Positions 11,618-23,600 of a stretch of DNA of 64,000 nt are shown piece after piece. The first letter of the stretch is position 1; each line of letters opens with the position of its first letter. The notes under the pieces were generated by a model. The model was not told the origin of the DNA. It saw nothing but the letters and a program-made list of their open reading frames with translations, and ran no database searches. Source of the DNA: Pseudomicrostroma phylloplanum (taxonomy: Eukaryota > Basidiomycota > Exobasidiomycetes > Microstromatales); assembly GCA_039545275.1 (NCBI GenBank), contig BCHS01000010.1, positions 496,001-560,000 on the forward strand. The letters are read 5' to 3'. Position numbers and translations under genes: made by a program.

Positions 11618-11981
11618 ATGTTCGGAGGTGAGCCCTTGGGGAACAGAGGCTAGGTGATGATGACAAAGCCAAACGATATTGATAGACTCTTCTCGCTTTC
11701 CTCTTCCTCCTCACTAGGACCACCGCCCAAGCCATCGCCCGAAGAGCAGGCCCTCGCTATCCGCCAGACCAGGCGAGAGCTCAGAGGCTTCGCAGTCACT
11801 GCCGCCAGCCTCTACATCGGTGAGCACAAAGACTGGAGGACACAGAGCACGATCCTTCCTCTGCGACCCTTCTGACCCTGAACCTTCTTTACCTCTTCTC
11901 AACCTGGGTGTTCCTGTCTACCCCCCTGCAGCTCCTTGGCTCCTCGCTCCCATCTGGCGTGCTCTCTTCAGCTACCAGTAA
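11618..11981 (+). CDS. TOM5: Mitochondrial import receptor subunit Tom5
   Basis: A small subunit of the outer-membrane TOM complex that passes precursors from receptors to the Tom40 pore. Three tiny exons (11618-11627, 11718-11819, 11932-11981) join in phase to 53 aa, beginning MFGGPPPKPSPEEQ. The layout is typical of fungal Tom5: an MFG start, an acidic/Gln amphipathic N-terminal segment, then one C-terminal membrane segment (FAVTAASLYIAPWLLAPIW) near the end. Introns of 90 and 112 nt split codons for Gly4 and Ala38. The gene is easy to miss because no exon exceeds 102 nt. Identification rests on size, start motif and topology. Confidence 0.85.
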
Positions 11982-12924
11982 TCGCGGGACAGGCTCATGT
12001 AGGCCAAGAGGCTGATGTAGTGTAAAATTCAGATGAATGACATAGCTACACCGCTTCAGTCACTGTGGAGGCCTAATAATGATCTGGTCGTCGAGGCAGA
12101 TGTGCTGCTGCCTCTTGGTATGGCTTCCGGGCGGGCGCACGACTCGGCAAATCGGTTAGCTTGAATTACTGCACCTATCTGAGTTGATCATTAAGCCTTC
12201 CAGATGGAGCAGATCTTGGAAGCCAGCCCTCAAAGGTGGCGAGATGAGATTAAGATGATACAATGTACGGTGGAGTGGCACGTGAAGGGCCAGTCTTCCG
12301 CTTCCCAGCGCAGTGCTGCTTGGGTCTTCGGCACCTCCGTGACCCTCCCTCGTGAAATGCTCTCGAATGTTGTTCACTTTGACCTTCAGCCTGCTCACAG
12401 CTTCTCTTTACGAAATCCTGAGTGCTACCCTTCTTAGACGAGCATGGTCGCCGGTCGCGGATGTGAGTGGTGCCTCTCCCTCCGTCCCGATCCGTTGCGC
12501 GCGCCTTGAATTTTGGATCTTCCTGCCCGACGCCTGCAGCAGCTCAAGCCAAGCGTCTAGTCTAGTCTACCTATACATCTCGACCCCGAGGTGCATCACT
12601 GCCGCTCTTCCTCCTCATCCTGCCACAGCATCCTCTTCTACGTCCAGCTCCGTCCTACATCCAGAGTACCGCCCGGCTCGTACTGCCTCGACGTCTTCGT
12701 CTGTCTCGGAAAGCATCTGCGTCCAGAGCTGCTCGCCCTCGCGACCTGTTCGGGACCTAAAGGCCCCTCCTGCAGCCGCATCCTTGTAGCTCTACCTCCG
12801 AGCTGAGAGTATCTCGGCCCTACCCTATACCTCCTGAACAGCAGACAGGAGCGAAGGGCCTCCTGCAGAACTAGGATCAGCTCCATCGACTACTGGCCTC
12901 CGTTGCATATATATATAGCCTGCC
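11982..12924. other. Intergenic region, one unexplained ORF with hydrophobic start
   Basis: This 943-bp stretch lies between TOM5 and RPB6. An ATG near 12363 opens a hydrophobic stretch (MLFTLTFSLLTASLYEILSA) that could suggest a signal anchor, and a GTGAGT donor follows near 12469. I could not assemble a gene with a recognisable product. An alternating AT tract (12907-12917) lies just before the RPB6 start codon. Confidence 0.4.
12907..12917 (+). promoter_or_regulatory. AT-alternating (TATA-like) tract next to the RPB6 start
   Basis: The tract ATATATATATA ends eight bases before the RPB6 start codon. It is too close to the ATG for a classical TATA box unless the leader is extremely short, so its role is uncertain. 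Confidence 0.35.
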
Positions 12925-13623
12925 ATGTCGGACCACGAGGATGCAGGAAACGATGCCGAGGGGTGAGTCTCGAAAGACGGATGTAGCGTAATTCAGATCC
13001 TCTGTCAGGCGATGCAATCATTGCATTGCCTGAAGCCATCCCGCCAGGGCCACGGAGAGAGATGATCGCTTATGCGTCCACTTGCCTCTTCTCTTCCCAC
13101 CCATGCAGATACTACGAGGAGCAGTACGACGACCCAGACGTGATGGACTTTGACCCCGAAGCTGACTTTGACCAAGACGGTACAGCCACGGGAGGTCAGG
13201 GAGGTCTAGATCATCCGGGAGCAGGAGGCGGGGGAGTGGGGCCAAACGGGATCGTGGAAAGTGGGGATCCGGCGGCGTATGGTGGGACTGGGGCCGGACC
13301 GAATACAGAGAGGATCACAACGCCGTACATGACCAAGTACGAGCGGGCAAGGATTCTGGGCACAAGGGCGCTGCAGATCAGGTGAGTGGAGAGAGAGGAA
13401 CCGGGACGACGGTCAGTCGGAAGAGAGCTCATCTCTGCCTTTTCCCGTCTACCGAAACAGCATGAATGCTCCGGTTCTGGTGCCGACAGAAGGAGAGACG
13501 GACCCCCTAGCGATTGCGATGAAGGAGCTGGCACAAAAGAAGATCCCTTTGATCATCCGGAGGTATCTTCCCGACGGCAGCTACGAAGACTGGGGAGTCC
13601 AGGAGCTCATCATCACAGAGTAG
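12925..13623 (+). CDS. RPB6: RNA polymerases I, II and III shared subunit ABC23/Rpb6
   Basis: A common subunit of the three nuclear RNA polymerases. Exons 12925-12962, 13109-13381 and 13461-13623 give 157 aa. The family pattern is clear: an acidic N-terminus ([13 protein letters not shown]), then [60 protein letters not shown] and GVQELI at the C-terminus. A Gly/Pro-rich spacer of about 45 residues between the acidic part and the [14 protein letters not shown] core makes it slightly longer than many orthologs. Introns are phase 2 on both sides of exon 2 and the codons rejoin cleanly. Confidence 0.97.
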
Positions 13624-13966
13624 GCGGGGGAGTCGTTGGTCGTCAGAGGGCCTCTGGTGAGCATGTGTATCCATCGTCTAGCCCGAGCATATAATCCATT
13701 GTCATCAGCAAGAGTATCTGAGGTCTGCTTGGAAGTTTTGGTCGCCTGACCGGGGCAAAGGTTGAACATTCATTCCTTATCCCACGCTTGTGCTGAAGCG
13801 ATGGCGTCGGGAACGCCAAGGGGGCTGTGCACAGCAGCAGTGTTGATGAGTCTTGCCCTTTCCAGACGGACCGGACCCCTTCCCAACTCTTCCCCAGACA
13901 ATGTGGTCTTTACCTCTCTCTTTGCAAGTTACCAAATAGTCTGAGCATTTGCATTGAGGTCCAATC
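13624..13966. other. Intergenic
   Basis: This 343-bp gap lies between RPB6 and the DsbA-like gene on the same strand. It carries the RPB6 3' UTR and the downstream promoter. Nothing specific was seen. Confidence 0.5.
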
Positions 13967-14934
13967 ATGACGCTCAAGATCATCATCACCAGCGATCCGA
14001 GTGAGTAGCCTCTGTTACAAGTGCTGCAAGAGGTCCCATGACCCTCGGCATTCATCTTATGTCCGCTCCCGCTCCCACTTCCGCACCAACCCCACCACCA
14101 CCACCTGTGGCTCACGCGACCTTGCTGCTTCAGTATGTCCCATGTGCTACGTAGGCTTCCTGCAACTGCAGTCCTCTCTCCAGACCCTTGGAGTAGCAGA
14201 CTACACAGTCGAGTTTGCTCCGTTTCTCCTGCGACCGGATTTGTCCGAGAAGAAGGCGGTGAGCAGGAAGACGCTGCGCGATCGCAAGAATGGAGAGGAG
14301 CTGTCGAGACAGCTTTATGAGGAGGTGAATGCTGAGGTGGAGAAATATGGGATCAAGTTGTGAGTCTCGGGCTGGCTACGAGAAAGAAAATGTAGAGGGT
14401 CGCGGGGCGATGCGGGGGAAGCGTGCCTCGGGCAGATGTACTGATTGGTCCACTGTGCCTCGGCCTCGGCCTCGCCTCGTTTCGCTCTGCAGCATCGAGG
14501 ACGGGCCCGTACGCTCCTCCATGCTCTCTCACCGCCTCCTCGAGGAAGCCTACACACGCGGAGGCTCAAAACTGCAGTTCCCCTTCGCCCTCGCCCTCTT
14601 TCGCTCCTACCACGAGCAAGGGCAAGACAACGGCCTCCCCTCTCTGCTCATCCAGCTCGCCGTCGAGCACCACCTCTTCCCAGACGAAGACGCAGCGCAG
14701 GCTTGGGTGGGTTCGACGGAGCGAGTGGAAGAGGTGGAGAAGCGCATTTTCCAGGCGAGGAACAAGAAGGGCATTCAGGGCGTGCCTTACACGGAGCTGG
14801 AGTACGACGGGAGACTCGTTGTCGTCAGAGGCGCTTTAGAGCCCACGGAGATTCTGGCCAAGCTCATGGGGATGAAGACAGCACAGCAAGAGGAGCATGC
14901 AGGAGGAGCAAGAGAAGGTGTCGCTTGTCTTTGA
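13967..14934 (+). CDS. DsbA/FrnE-like thioredoxin-fold oxidoreductase
   Basis: Exons 13967-14000, 14134-14359 and 14493-14934 encode 233 aa. The product starts MTLKIIITSDPICPMCYVG: a first beta strand leading to a CPMC redox motif after Asp-Pro, the hallmark of the DSBA-like (FrnE/2-hydroxychromene-2-carboxylate isomerase type) family. A helical insertion follows, with FAPFLLRPDLSE and SHRLLEEAYTRGG, then FALALFRSYHEQGQDN. The C-terminal thioredoxin half ends with GVPYTELEYDGRLVVVRGA, the usual substrate-side strand pair. There is no signal peptide, so it is probably cytosolic. Its stop codon lies only 66 bp from that of the convergent RAD5 gene. Confidence 0.87.
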
Positions 14935-15000
14935 GAGTGATAGGAGAGATGCGATTGCGACGAGATTGCTGCGTAATTGTATACATTGGTGTAGTACATC

Positions 15001-18000
15001 CTACTTTTCCCCAAAGAGGATCTTGAGATTCTCGACGGTCTCCGACGTCTGCTCACCACCGCTGCGGGCCGCTCCACCCAAAGCCTCGCTCACCAGCGCC
15101 ATCTTCCTCTTCTGAATCGCCAGGATTCGGTCTTCCACACTATCCGCAATGAGGTATCTGTGGACGAAGACGTCTCGCATCTGCCCGATTCGGTGCACCC
15201 TGTCCACCGCCTGGTCCTCCGTCGAGGCGTTCCACCAGCAGTCCAGCAACCAACAGTGGTGCGCCGAGGTCAAGTTGAGCCCCACTCCTCCTGCTCGAAG
15301 CGAGACGAGGATGAGCATGTGCGAGCTGCACTCGGCAAAGGTGCGCAGGACCAGCTCTCGATCCTTCTGCGAGACTGTACCGTCCAGTCGCACAAAGGGA
15401 TGATTGTTCCGCTTCAGCACCACTTCGACGAGGTCGAGAAAGGAGGTGAATTGGCTGAAGACGACGCCCTTGAAGTGAGGCTCGTCTTTGCGCAATGTGT
15501 CTAGATCAGAGATGAGGGCGTCAAGTTTGGTCGAGGAGCGGAAATCGTCCTTGGCAAAAGACATGAAGTTGGCGGTCTTGGCAGGAGCTACTTGCTTAGC
15601 CTCCTCGCCGACCTTTCCATTAACAATGGCATCGTTGGCAACGTCGTGGATGTCTTCGATTGAGAAAGGTCCGTCGCCACAGACGATGCAACGAGGATTC
15701 TCGCCCGAGTCCTCGCAACGCTGCAGCTCCTCGACGAGGCAAGCGCGGCAAGCTTTGTGACCGCACGGTAGCGTAGCAGGCTCAGCCTGCGGGTCGTGAC
15801 AGATGGGACACTCTTCCTGGTCCTCCCCTTGTAAGTCTGCAGCATCGATGCCGATGGAGCTCTCAAGGCGTGCCAATGTCACTGCCTCGTCAGCAACGGC
15901 TGCGTCCTCTTGACCTGCCTGATAGCGGGCGACTAGAGCCTTGACTTCGCGCTCGGCCTCCTCGTCTAGCTCTCCCATGGTACTGCCGCCCTTCTCTTGA
16001 GATCGAGCGTGAGAAGCTTGCATAGCTTGAAGAACCAGCAGAGGATGGCAGACAGCTTGCCTGAGCTTCATCAGGACGCTGAAGATGACCGAGAGGTTCT
16101 TCGTCACCGATCCATCGTCCCTCATGCGCTGATATTGAATCCAGGCTCGATCAAAGCAGAGGTCATAGATCTTCCTCTCGATTTCGGAGAATTCCAAATG
16201 CTTGATCAGTATCGACTTCGAAGGGAGACTGACGATGGGTTTCCCGTCCTTGTCCTTCATTTTCTTCTCGCGTCGCAGCAAAATCGACTCTAGCACGACC
16301 TGTACAATCTCCAGCGCCTTGGGATTCTTGTTGGCGAAGGGCTTTCCGATGAATGAGTTGAAGAAGCTGAAATCGCCCCAAGGTTCCACCCGCAGGAAGT
16401 TGAGCAAGCTGTACAGGTCCGTCAGTCGATTGACGATCGGACTGCCGGTCAAGCACCACCGTCGCCGGGCCATCAGATCATGGCAGGCTCTGGCGTTTCG
16501 AGTCGTTCGGTTGCGGATATTGTGCGCCTCGTCCAGGATGACGCGAAGCCAATCGACAGCATATAGAGGAGCAGCCTTGGTCACTTTGCTTGCCGAGGCT
16601 GCAGAACCACCAATGTCGGTGAACCGCTTGTACTCCGACACTAGCGTACCGTACGAAGTGATGACCACGTCAACGCTGCCGCCCTCCAGCCTACCCATCA
16701 GGTCCGCTTTGCCTTCTGCATAGTAGAGCATGACAGAAAGCGACCCAGGCTTGCTCGCCCTCTCCAGCTCGTTCCTCCATTGTCCTACAAGACTCATAGG
16801 AGCCACGACAAGAGTTACTTGGCCAGCGGACGGAGCTTTGCGAGCCTGTCGGTTCGACTGTGCAAAAGCAGAGGCGAGGGACGTTTGGCGCGGTCCCTTC
16901 TTCTCGACTTGTCTGGCCCTTTCTTCGTCTTGCACGTCTTCGTCCTCCTCGTCTCCGTCGCGAGGCGCGCGATTCGTATGCAGCAGACTGGCGACCATGA
17001 TGGTTTTGCCAAGGCCCTGAGGTCGAAAGGAGGATGGTAAGAGTTCAGCAAGTTGCCACCACCTTATCAGTGCAATGACCCCACTCACCATCTCATCTGC
17101 GAGAATCCCGCCTCTGGTGCCATGACTCGCAGGTTGGAACTCCAGGCTCATCTCCCCGATGTAAGGGTTGAAGTAGAAGGTCCCGGTCTCGTCAGACATG
17201 GATTGATCACCTCCGGAACCCTCAGCATCGTCGGCCAAGAACCTGTACTCCTGCCAGAGGGGATGGAGACTGGCTTCTTGCCGCTGTCCTTCTCTGCCTT
17301 GGCGTAAATAAGCCGGCTGCTCCATGTTGCGCATCCAGCCCAGCGCCTGCTTCTGATAAGGTCGCAGAGTCAAGGCGAAGGTCTCAGGTGGCTCATACTC
17401 TGGAAGCTCGGCGTCATACCTCTGAGCTTTGCTGTACACCTGATCAAGCTGGGCTGCCTCGATCTCTGTTCCGTCGTTGACGTCCGGCCCTTGCCCTTCC
17501 TCTCCGTCAACTGCAATAGGTTCTTGGGCTGATGTACCTGCGCCGTTGCTGCTGTCGCCATTGTTATGACCATTGGCAGTCCCATTTCTTTGACTCTGAA
17601 GGCCAGGAGAGTTGAGCCTACTTGTGCGACCGGGTGACCCGCTTCCCTCGCCCAGCGTATCACGGCCACCATAATGGTCTAGCATAGCGGAGCTGCCAAA
17701 ACTGCCATCTTCAGAGTGCTGCTGCAAGATGTCATTGGCCTGGGTAGGCCGGAGGTCGCATGCTTTGAACAGTCGAATAAGCGCTGCTTTGCGCTGGCGC
17801 AGCTCCCTCTCGCTCGACGTCTCCGCCGTCTCTTGAAAGAAGTTCTTTGCAGGCTCATTGTGGGTATTCCGCGAGCGACGTACATCGATGGAAGCGGGGA
17901 AGGCTCCTCGTTTCAGGTATGCCTTGACGTCGAGGAGAATGTCCGACCCCACCGTCAAGACAGGAGGGCAGTCAACTACTGTAGCCTCGAACTCGGCAAG

Positions 18001-18770
18001 ATCGAGATCCATAAGTTTTGAGATCCAGACCGCGGCTTCTGTGGGCAGCCTGCCTACTTCAAAGCCTCGCATGTTGCCGAATCTGACAACATAGTCCTCC
18101 TTTTGCTTGCCTTTGTTGCTGGACGGACTCGCCTTGGCCGCACCCCCACCGCCTCCGCCAAAGCTGAGCTTCGTCTGCTTCTTGGCAGGCTGCTGTACCT
18201 TCTTCGAGCTGCCATTTGTGGATGAGGAGGCAGAGGAGCCGGTCTGATGCGGCTTTGACCGCTGAATGTTCATCTTGGCCCCTTGCTCAGCGTAGTTGCG
18301 ACCTTTGGAGAGGGACCAGCCAGCGACGCAGAAGTGGCCGATCTACAGCAGAGCAAGAAAGCAGGAGCAAGGAAGGATTGTGAGTTCGTCTGAGACCCGC
18401 GCCGATGCAATTCTCAGTCGCTGCTCATGCTCACATATTTGCGAGGCCAATCGTTCCGATCTGAACTCTCATCCTTGACTTCAATGACCTCCTGCGGCGG
18501 CGGCGATGGCGATGCCTTCTTCACCTTAAGTGGCTCGCTATGCTCTATCTTCTGCCTCTTCCTGACGACAACTGGCTCACGCAGCGTCGTGTCCTCATCG
18601 TCCTCATCTTCATCATCATCGCCACGGAAGAGGTCCGACCGCTTCTTGACGGGGGAGGCTGAGCCCTCCACTTCTTCCACCTTCTGCTCAAGACTGGGAG
18701 CGCTTGGCTGGGAGAGATTGTGGGACGGTGAGGAAGCGAAGAAGTCTTCACCATCCGAGCTGGACACCAT
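15001..18770 (-). CDS. RAD5: DNA repair helicase/ubiquitin ligase Rad5
   Basis: Rad5 acts in error-free post-replication repair, polyubiquitinating PCNA and reversing stalled forks. Exons 18435-18770, 17089-18342 and 15001-17016 give about 1201 aa. In order: an acidic N-terminus; a KKQTKLSF stretch resembling a weak PCNA-interaction motif; a HIRAN domain (VRFGNMRGFEVGRLP, FEATVVDCPP); the SNF2 ATPase with GILADEM and GLGKT (residue 531 on); the DEAHNIRNRT box; a C3HC4 RING with CPICHDPQAEPATLPCGHKA; and a C-terminal helicase lobe with ending motifs AGGVGLNLT and DRVHRIGQ. The second intron (17017-17088) is stop-free and a multiple of three, so unspliced reading stays in frame. Confidence 0.96.
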
Positions 18771-19024
18771 CCCGGCTCTCGAAAGACGAGGATAGGAGCA
18801 ATACAGAGGAAGGTGGACGGGAAGATGTGGTAATGCTTGGAAGAAATGGCAATGAGTGAGTCCAAGGGTGCAGCTCGGAAATCCACGCCACTTCCGAGAC
18901 GCGTCGCCGCGCTTTCAATGTGTCAGTCCAGTCACTCCTGGTTCCGCTGTTGCACATCATTCACACACATTGGGTGGTTCGCTCGTAAGGGTATACAATT
19001 GTCGCGAATCATTGTTGTACGATC

Positions 19025-20122
19025 TCACTTGCCTTCCTTCGCCTTCTTCTCCTTTGCACTCTTGACAAAGTTCCTCGTCATGCGATCCGCAAGGGACACG
19101 GGAACCATGTTGAGGAATTTGGCGCCACGCGAGTGCGGCGTCCACGGCACAATGACTGGCCCCGGCCGGGAGGAGAAGAAGGAAGGCGCGAGAGAGGAGA
19201 GAGCTGAAGCGACCCAGTCCGACGAGAGGGGCATCTGTGTTGGCATTGGTAGAGGAGCAACGGTCAGCTTGTATGGACACGCAAGCATGTTGGGGCAATC
19301 ATTCACTCACGAAGCTTGTAGGTGGCCCATCGTTCATGCCACTGATCACAGTACTGTGAGAGTCGTGAGGGGGAGACGTGAGACTCAATCCTGCAGCCTC
19401 GAATAGCCCCTGCTGCGACTTACCCTGGGACCATGGCCACGACATCGACCTGAGCATTCTCTAAGATCATCTCGTTATACAAAGCGCGCGAGAACTGAAG
19501 ATTGTATGCCTTTGACCCCGAGTAGACGGAGAGGCTGAAAAGGGAGACGTACTCGGCGGTCAGCTAGCTGTCAGCCCTTCCCACCGCTTTGCAAGCCAAC
19601 TCACTATGGACTGGGCGCCCAAGCTCCCAGACTGGAGACATTGACCATTAAACTCGGCTGACTCTTCTTGAGCAGGGGCAGCGTCTTCCTCGCCACCAAG
19701 CTCGGGAACACCATGTTCAACGTCGCCATCTTGATCACATCCTCATCGCTCGTGTCTTCAAACCTCGGATACTCCTCATTAGTGATCCCAATATTATTCA
19801 CCACGACTCGCAAATCCAGTCCACCTTCGGATAGGACAGCCTCTAGGTCTGCCATCTGGGGCGGGTTTGCCCCCGCGTCGGCTACGACGGGTCTGATCTG
19901 TACTTCTGACTTGAGGCTTGCGGGTAGACCATCCAGGATCGACTGCCGTGTCGTCTGGAGCTTCTCGGCGCTGCGTCCGTGGAGCAGGAGGGAGAAGCCC
20001 AGCGCAGCGAGCTGCCGAGCCCACTCGAAACCCATGCCGTTCGTGGCGCCCGTGACGAGGGCCCAGTGCGGACCGGAACCATGCTGGTAGCGCTTCAAGG
20101 AGCTGGAGCTGGAGCTGGACAT
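19025..20122 (-). CDS. Short-chain dehydrogenase, 3-ketoacyl-CoA reductase-like
   Basis: Exons 19605-20122, 19424-19534, 19311-19353 and 19025-19234 give 293 aa. The Rossmann motif is TGATNGMG (near residue 24), followed by NNIG, a catalytic Ser in VNVSSLGA and the YSGSK catalytic Tyr/Lys pair. PG-T-V-SGMN after the active site and a C-terminal basic tail ending KAKEGK resemble very-long-chain 3-oxoacyl-CoA reductase (Ifa38/HSD17B12) proteins, whose basic tail often serves ER retention. An N-terminal membrane segment typical of true Ifa38 is missing, so it may be a paralog with another substrate. The start at 20122 is the first ATG in frame. Confidence 0.85.
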
Positions 20123-20683
20123 TGTGAACGAGTGAAGCAAAGATGAGGATTGGGTCTAGAGGAAGGGGTAAGACTTTGAAGGAAGAGGAGGAAAGGGGGG
20201 CAGGCAATCAACTGCAAGCGGAAGTGGAGAAATGCAACCAAATTCCGCCCTCGAGATTTCCGCATCGATTCCCACAAAGGCAGACGCGGATTGGATCGGT
20301 TTGCACAGCACGATTGGGAGGCAGAGTCCATGGCCGATGCAGGCTGAGTGTGGGGTTGGTGAGCACAACGTAGAGCAGAGATGCTGCCATTATACCGGTG
20401 TAGCGTGCTTGGTGCGCTTTCACCTTAGTTCGCACGTTCGAGGTGAGCCTTGTGAGTATGCCGATCGACAGTCGGTTTGAGACAAGCAGCTACACGCATG
20501 ATCAGCCAGAAACAAATGGGGAGACGGTAGATCGTATTGTACAAATACAGTGTTCTCCGGCAAGGGGCATGTACAGCGTTGCAAAAAGAAAACGGAAACC
20601 TATCTAGACCACGATCAGCAAGAGGGCCAGCGAAAGGAGAATGGAAGTAGGAGAGCGCTTTCGACCGCTGCTGGTAGTTCTAC
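20123..20683. other. Intergenic between SDR start and RIM101 stop
   Basis: This 561-bp stretch contains the SDR promoter and the RIM101 3' UTR (both genes on the minus strand). No motif or RNA gene was recognised. Confidence 0.5.
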
Positions 20684-23600
20684 TCAAACATCAACCCCAT
20701 CCTGCTGGCCCGTTCTCCTCAATCGGTCTGCAGATGTATCCGTCTTGGGACCAACGACTGTGCTCAGCCAGTCCTTGGAGGCAGACTTGCTCGTCGGCGG
20801 CGTGTCGTTGAGCTCATCGGTCTCCACGTCTTCTTCCTTCTTGAAAGCAGTCGGAGTCGACTCAGGACGGGGTGTGCAACGACTGTCGTCGTGCATCTCC
20901 TCGTCGTGCTCCTTCGCCTCATCCTCCTCGTCCATCTCGTCAGTGCCGGCTTCAGGTTGAGCGCGACCGAGGATGCTCTGCAAGCGCTCGGGGTAGTTGA
21001 TGGCTATCAGCAGACTCTTGATCAGCTTGACATGCCTGATCCTCGTGTCCAGAGAAACGTCACCTGACGAGCCCGATGCGAGAGCCAGGTTGGCCATGAT
21101 CGTGTCAGCACCCGACTTTTCACTGCTGGGCAAAGAGGGATACAGCGGGCTCTGTGCTGCCGGCGAAGTAGACCTGAAGGTGGACGTAGACGAAGTAGTC
21201 TCCGTGGGCGATCCAGTCGAGGACGGGGTGGCGGTGCGGGTGTCGATGGGCGCGCCGTAGCTGTCCCTTCTGGATGGGCGCCAGGCGTGGGCGCCTCCAC
21301 CCAACGCGGGCGGAGGCGGCAGGTCTCGCGAAGAAAGAAGGGACGAGATGGAAGGTAGAATGGGACCAGGCCTGCCGGTCTCTGCTGCCGCCACAGAAGG
21401 AGCAGAGTGGCGTGTTGCGTCGATACTGGCCAGAATGTGTGCGGCATCATCGTGCCTTTCATCGCTCGAAGTGGCGGTCATTGGCTGATTTGTACGAATG
21501 GGTGCCAGACTACTCTTGCGGTCCTCGACGTCGTGCATCTCCGTGTCAGCCAGACGATCTGGTCTTGCGGACGGTGCAGCTCTCATCAGCGGATCAACAC
21601 GACGGAAGGTGCGCGATCCACTGTCAACACTGGAGAGTGTTGGCTTGACACCTGCTCCACGGGGCATGCGCACCGAGTCGAAGCTGGCGGCACCACTGCC
21701 GTACGGTGGGTGCTGAATTTGCGGCTGGTGCTGACTCTGCGCCATTGTTGGCTGCCCATGATGAGGAGCCAAGGATGGGTACAGGTTGCCTGTCTGCGAC
21801 GCGAAGCCGGCTGAATGATGTCCACCGCTACCTTGCGCCGTGTGTTGCTGCTGGTGGGAATGGAAACTACCGCTAGAGACGGGGCCTTGTTGACGCGGCA
21901 TGCCAGCAATGGCTCGCGGCTGCTGCTGCTGCTGACTGAGGTCCAGATAGCTAGCGTCCACGTTGGAGAACAGGGAAGAATCGAATCCTGCAATGTTCGT
22001 CAAACCCATCGCACCGAGGGAGTTCATGTCAAAGGAAGCTGTATCGAAAGGCCCATTCGACGACGGATGTCGTACGTTGTTCCCTTGAGATGACATTGCT
22101 CCATTCAAGTCCCGAGCAGCGCTGCTGCCCAGCTGCAAAAGGAAGTGATTCAGCTCAGCAAGCTTCGAAGGGTCGGTAGGAATGGATGCGGAGAATGCTG
22201 GGGCGGATGCAGCGGCAGTGGTAGGAGCAACAGTGGGTGCTCCTCTGTGCGCACCCTGCGACGCTGCAGGAAGTCCGTTCAATGCAAACGTTGGCATCTG
22301 ATGCGGGCCTTGGTGCGGGCCGTTGGCACCTGTATCATCGACACTACTGCCATTCAGTAGAGCTTGCAGCATGGCATCGTCCAATGTTCCTCCGAAAGTC
22401 GAGCTGAGCTTGTCTGCCATGCTTGCATCGTAGGCCGGCGAGGCTCCGACGAGGCTGCTATAGCTATGATCCACGTCAGGCAAGCTATGAGATTCGCTGG
22501 GACGCTTCTTCCTCGTGTCTTCGAGCAGGCCATCTACACCAGAAAGCAGATCCTCGTAGCCACGCTTCAAGCTTGTAGAAGATGCGATGGATGAGGCTCG
22601 GCTACCTTGGCCCAGGAACGTGTACGAGTTGGTATCTTCGGATGGCTTCGAACGCTGACTGCCACTGGCCAAAGCAAGGTACGAAGAGTTGAGAGGGTAC
22701 TCCCCGCCCATCATACTCTGAGTGTTCTGTTGTGCCTGTTGGTGATAGTTCTTTGGCGAGGCCTCGGAAGAGTATGGAGTGCTCAAGTGGGAAGAGGAAG
22801 GAGAAAGAGATGCCAATGAAGATACTGATCCATCCCGCCTCTCGTGTTGTGGGATGAGGCGACCGGGTGCTGTTGGCGAATGCTGCCTCATGCTCTGGGT
22901 CCAGTCGGACGTGTAGCCGCGGTGAGTCGACATGGGACCTCCCGGAGGATAGAAACCGGCAGAGCCATGTGAGGGGAAGACGTTGCCTGCGAATGGCTGG
23001 TATTGCTGGTGAAGCTGTGAGTGGGGTGGACCCGCCATCGCGCCTTGATGACGGTGCTGATGAGCAAGGTGAGCTTGCTGCTGTTGGTGGAATCTCCTCT
23101 CCTCGGCTTGCTGCTGCTGCTGCTGCCTCTTGGTGTTCTCCTTTGCGAGGGCAGACGCCTGCTGCTTGTGAACCTTGGTCTGTGCCTGCTTAAGCTGATG
23201 ATCTTCGGTGTGAATTCTCTCGTGCTTCTTCAAGTCTTGAGGTCGCTTGAACATCTTGCCACAAGAAGCGCAAGAATGAGGCTTTAGTGGCGTGTGCACT
23301 CGGAGGTGCGAGGTGATGTGATCCCTCTTGGCGCAGATGGCATCGCATCCTACCCAGTGGCATGTCAGGCAGAGGTTGTTGGTACTCTTCCGTCCAACGT
23401 GATCGTTGCAGAGATGCTGATAGAGGACCTCCGGGTCGTCATAAGTCTGACCACAGTCGTTCCACTGACAGACGACGAGGGAGAAGGAGTCGTCGTCACC
23501 GGCATTGGAGTCGTCTGTGCGGGCATCACTGCCCATGGAGACGCTACCGCGAGACGATGCAGCGCCCGAGGGGCTCATGGATCGTGTCGACGAGGCACGG

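Noticed and set aside
18837..19406. A 189-aa plus-strand ORF over the end of the SDR gene
   Set aside because: It runs antisense to SDR exons and introns and shows no recognisable motif.
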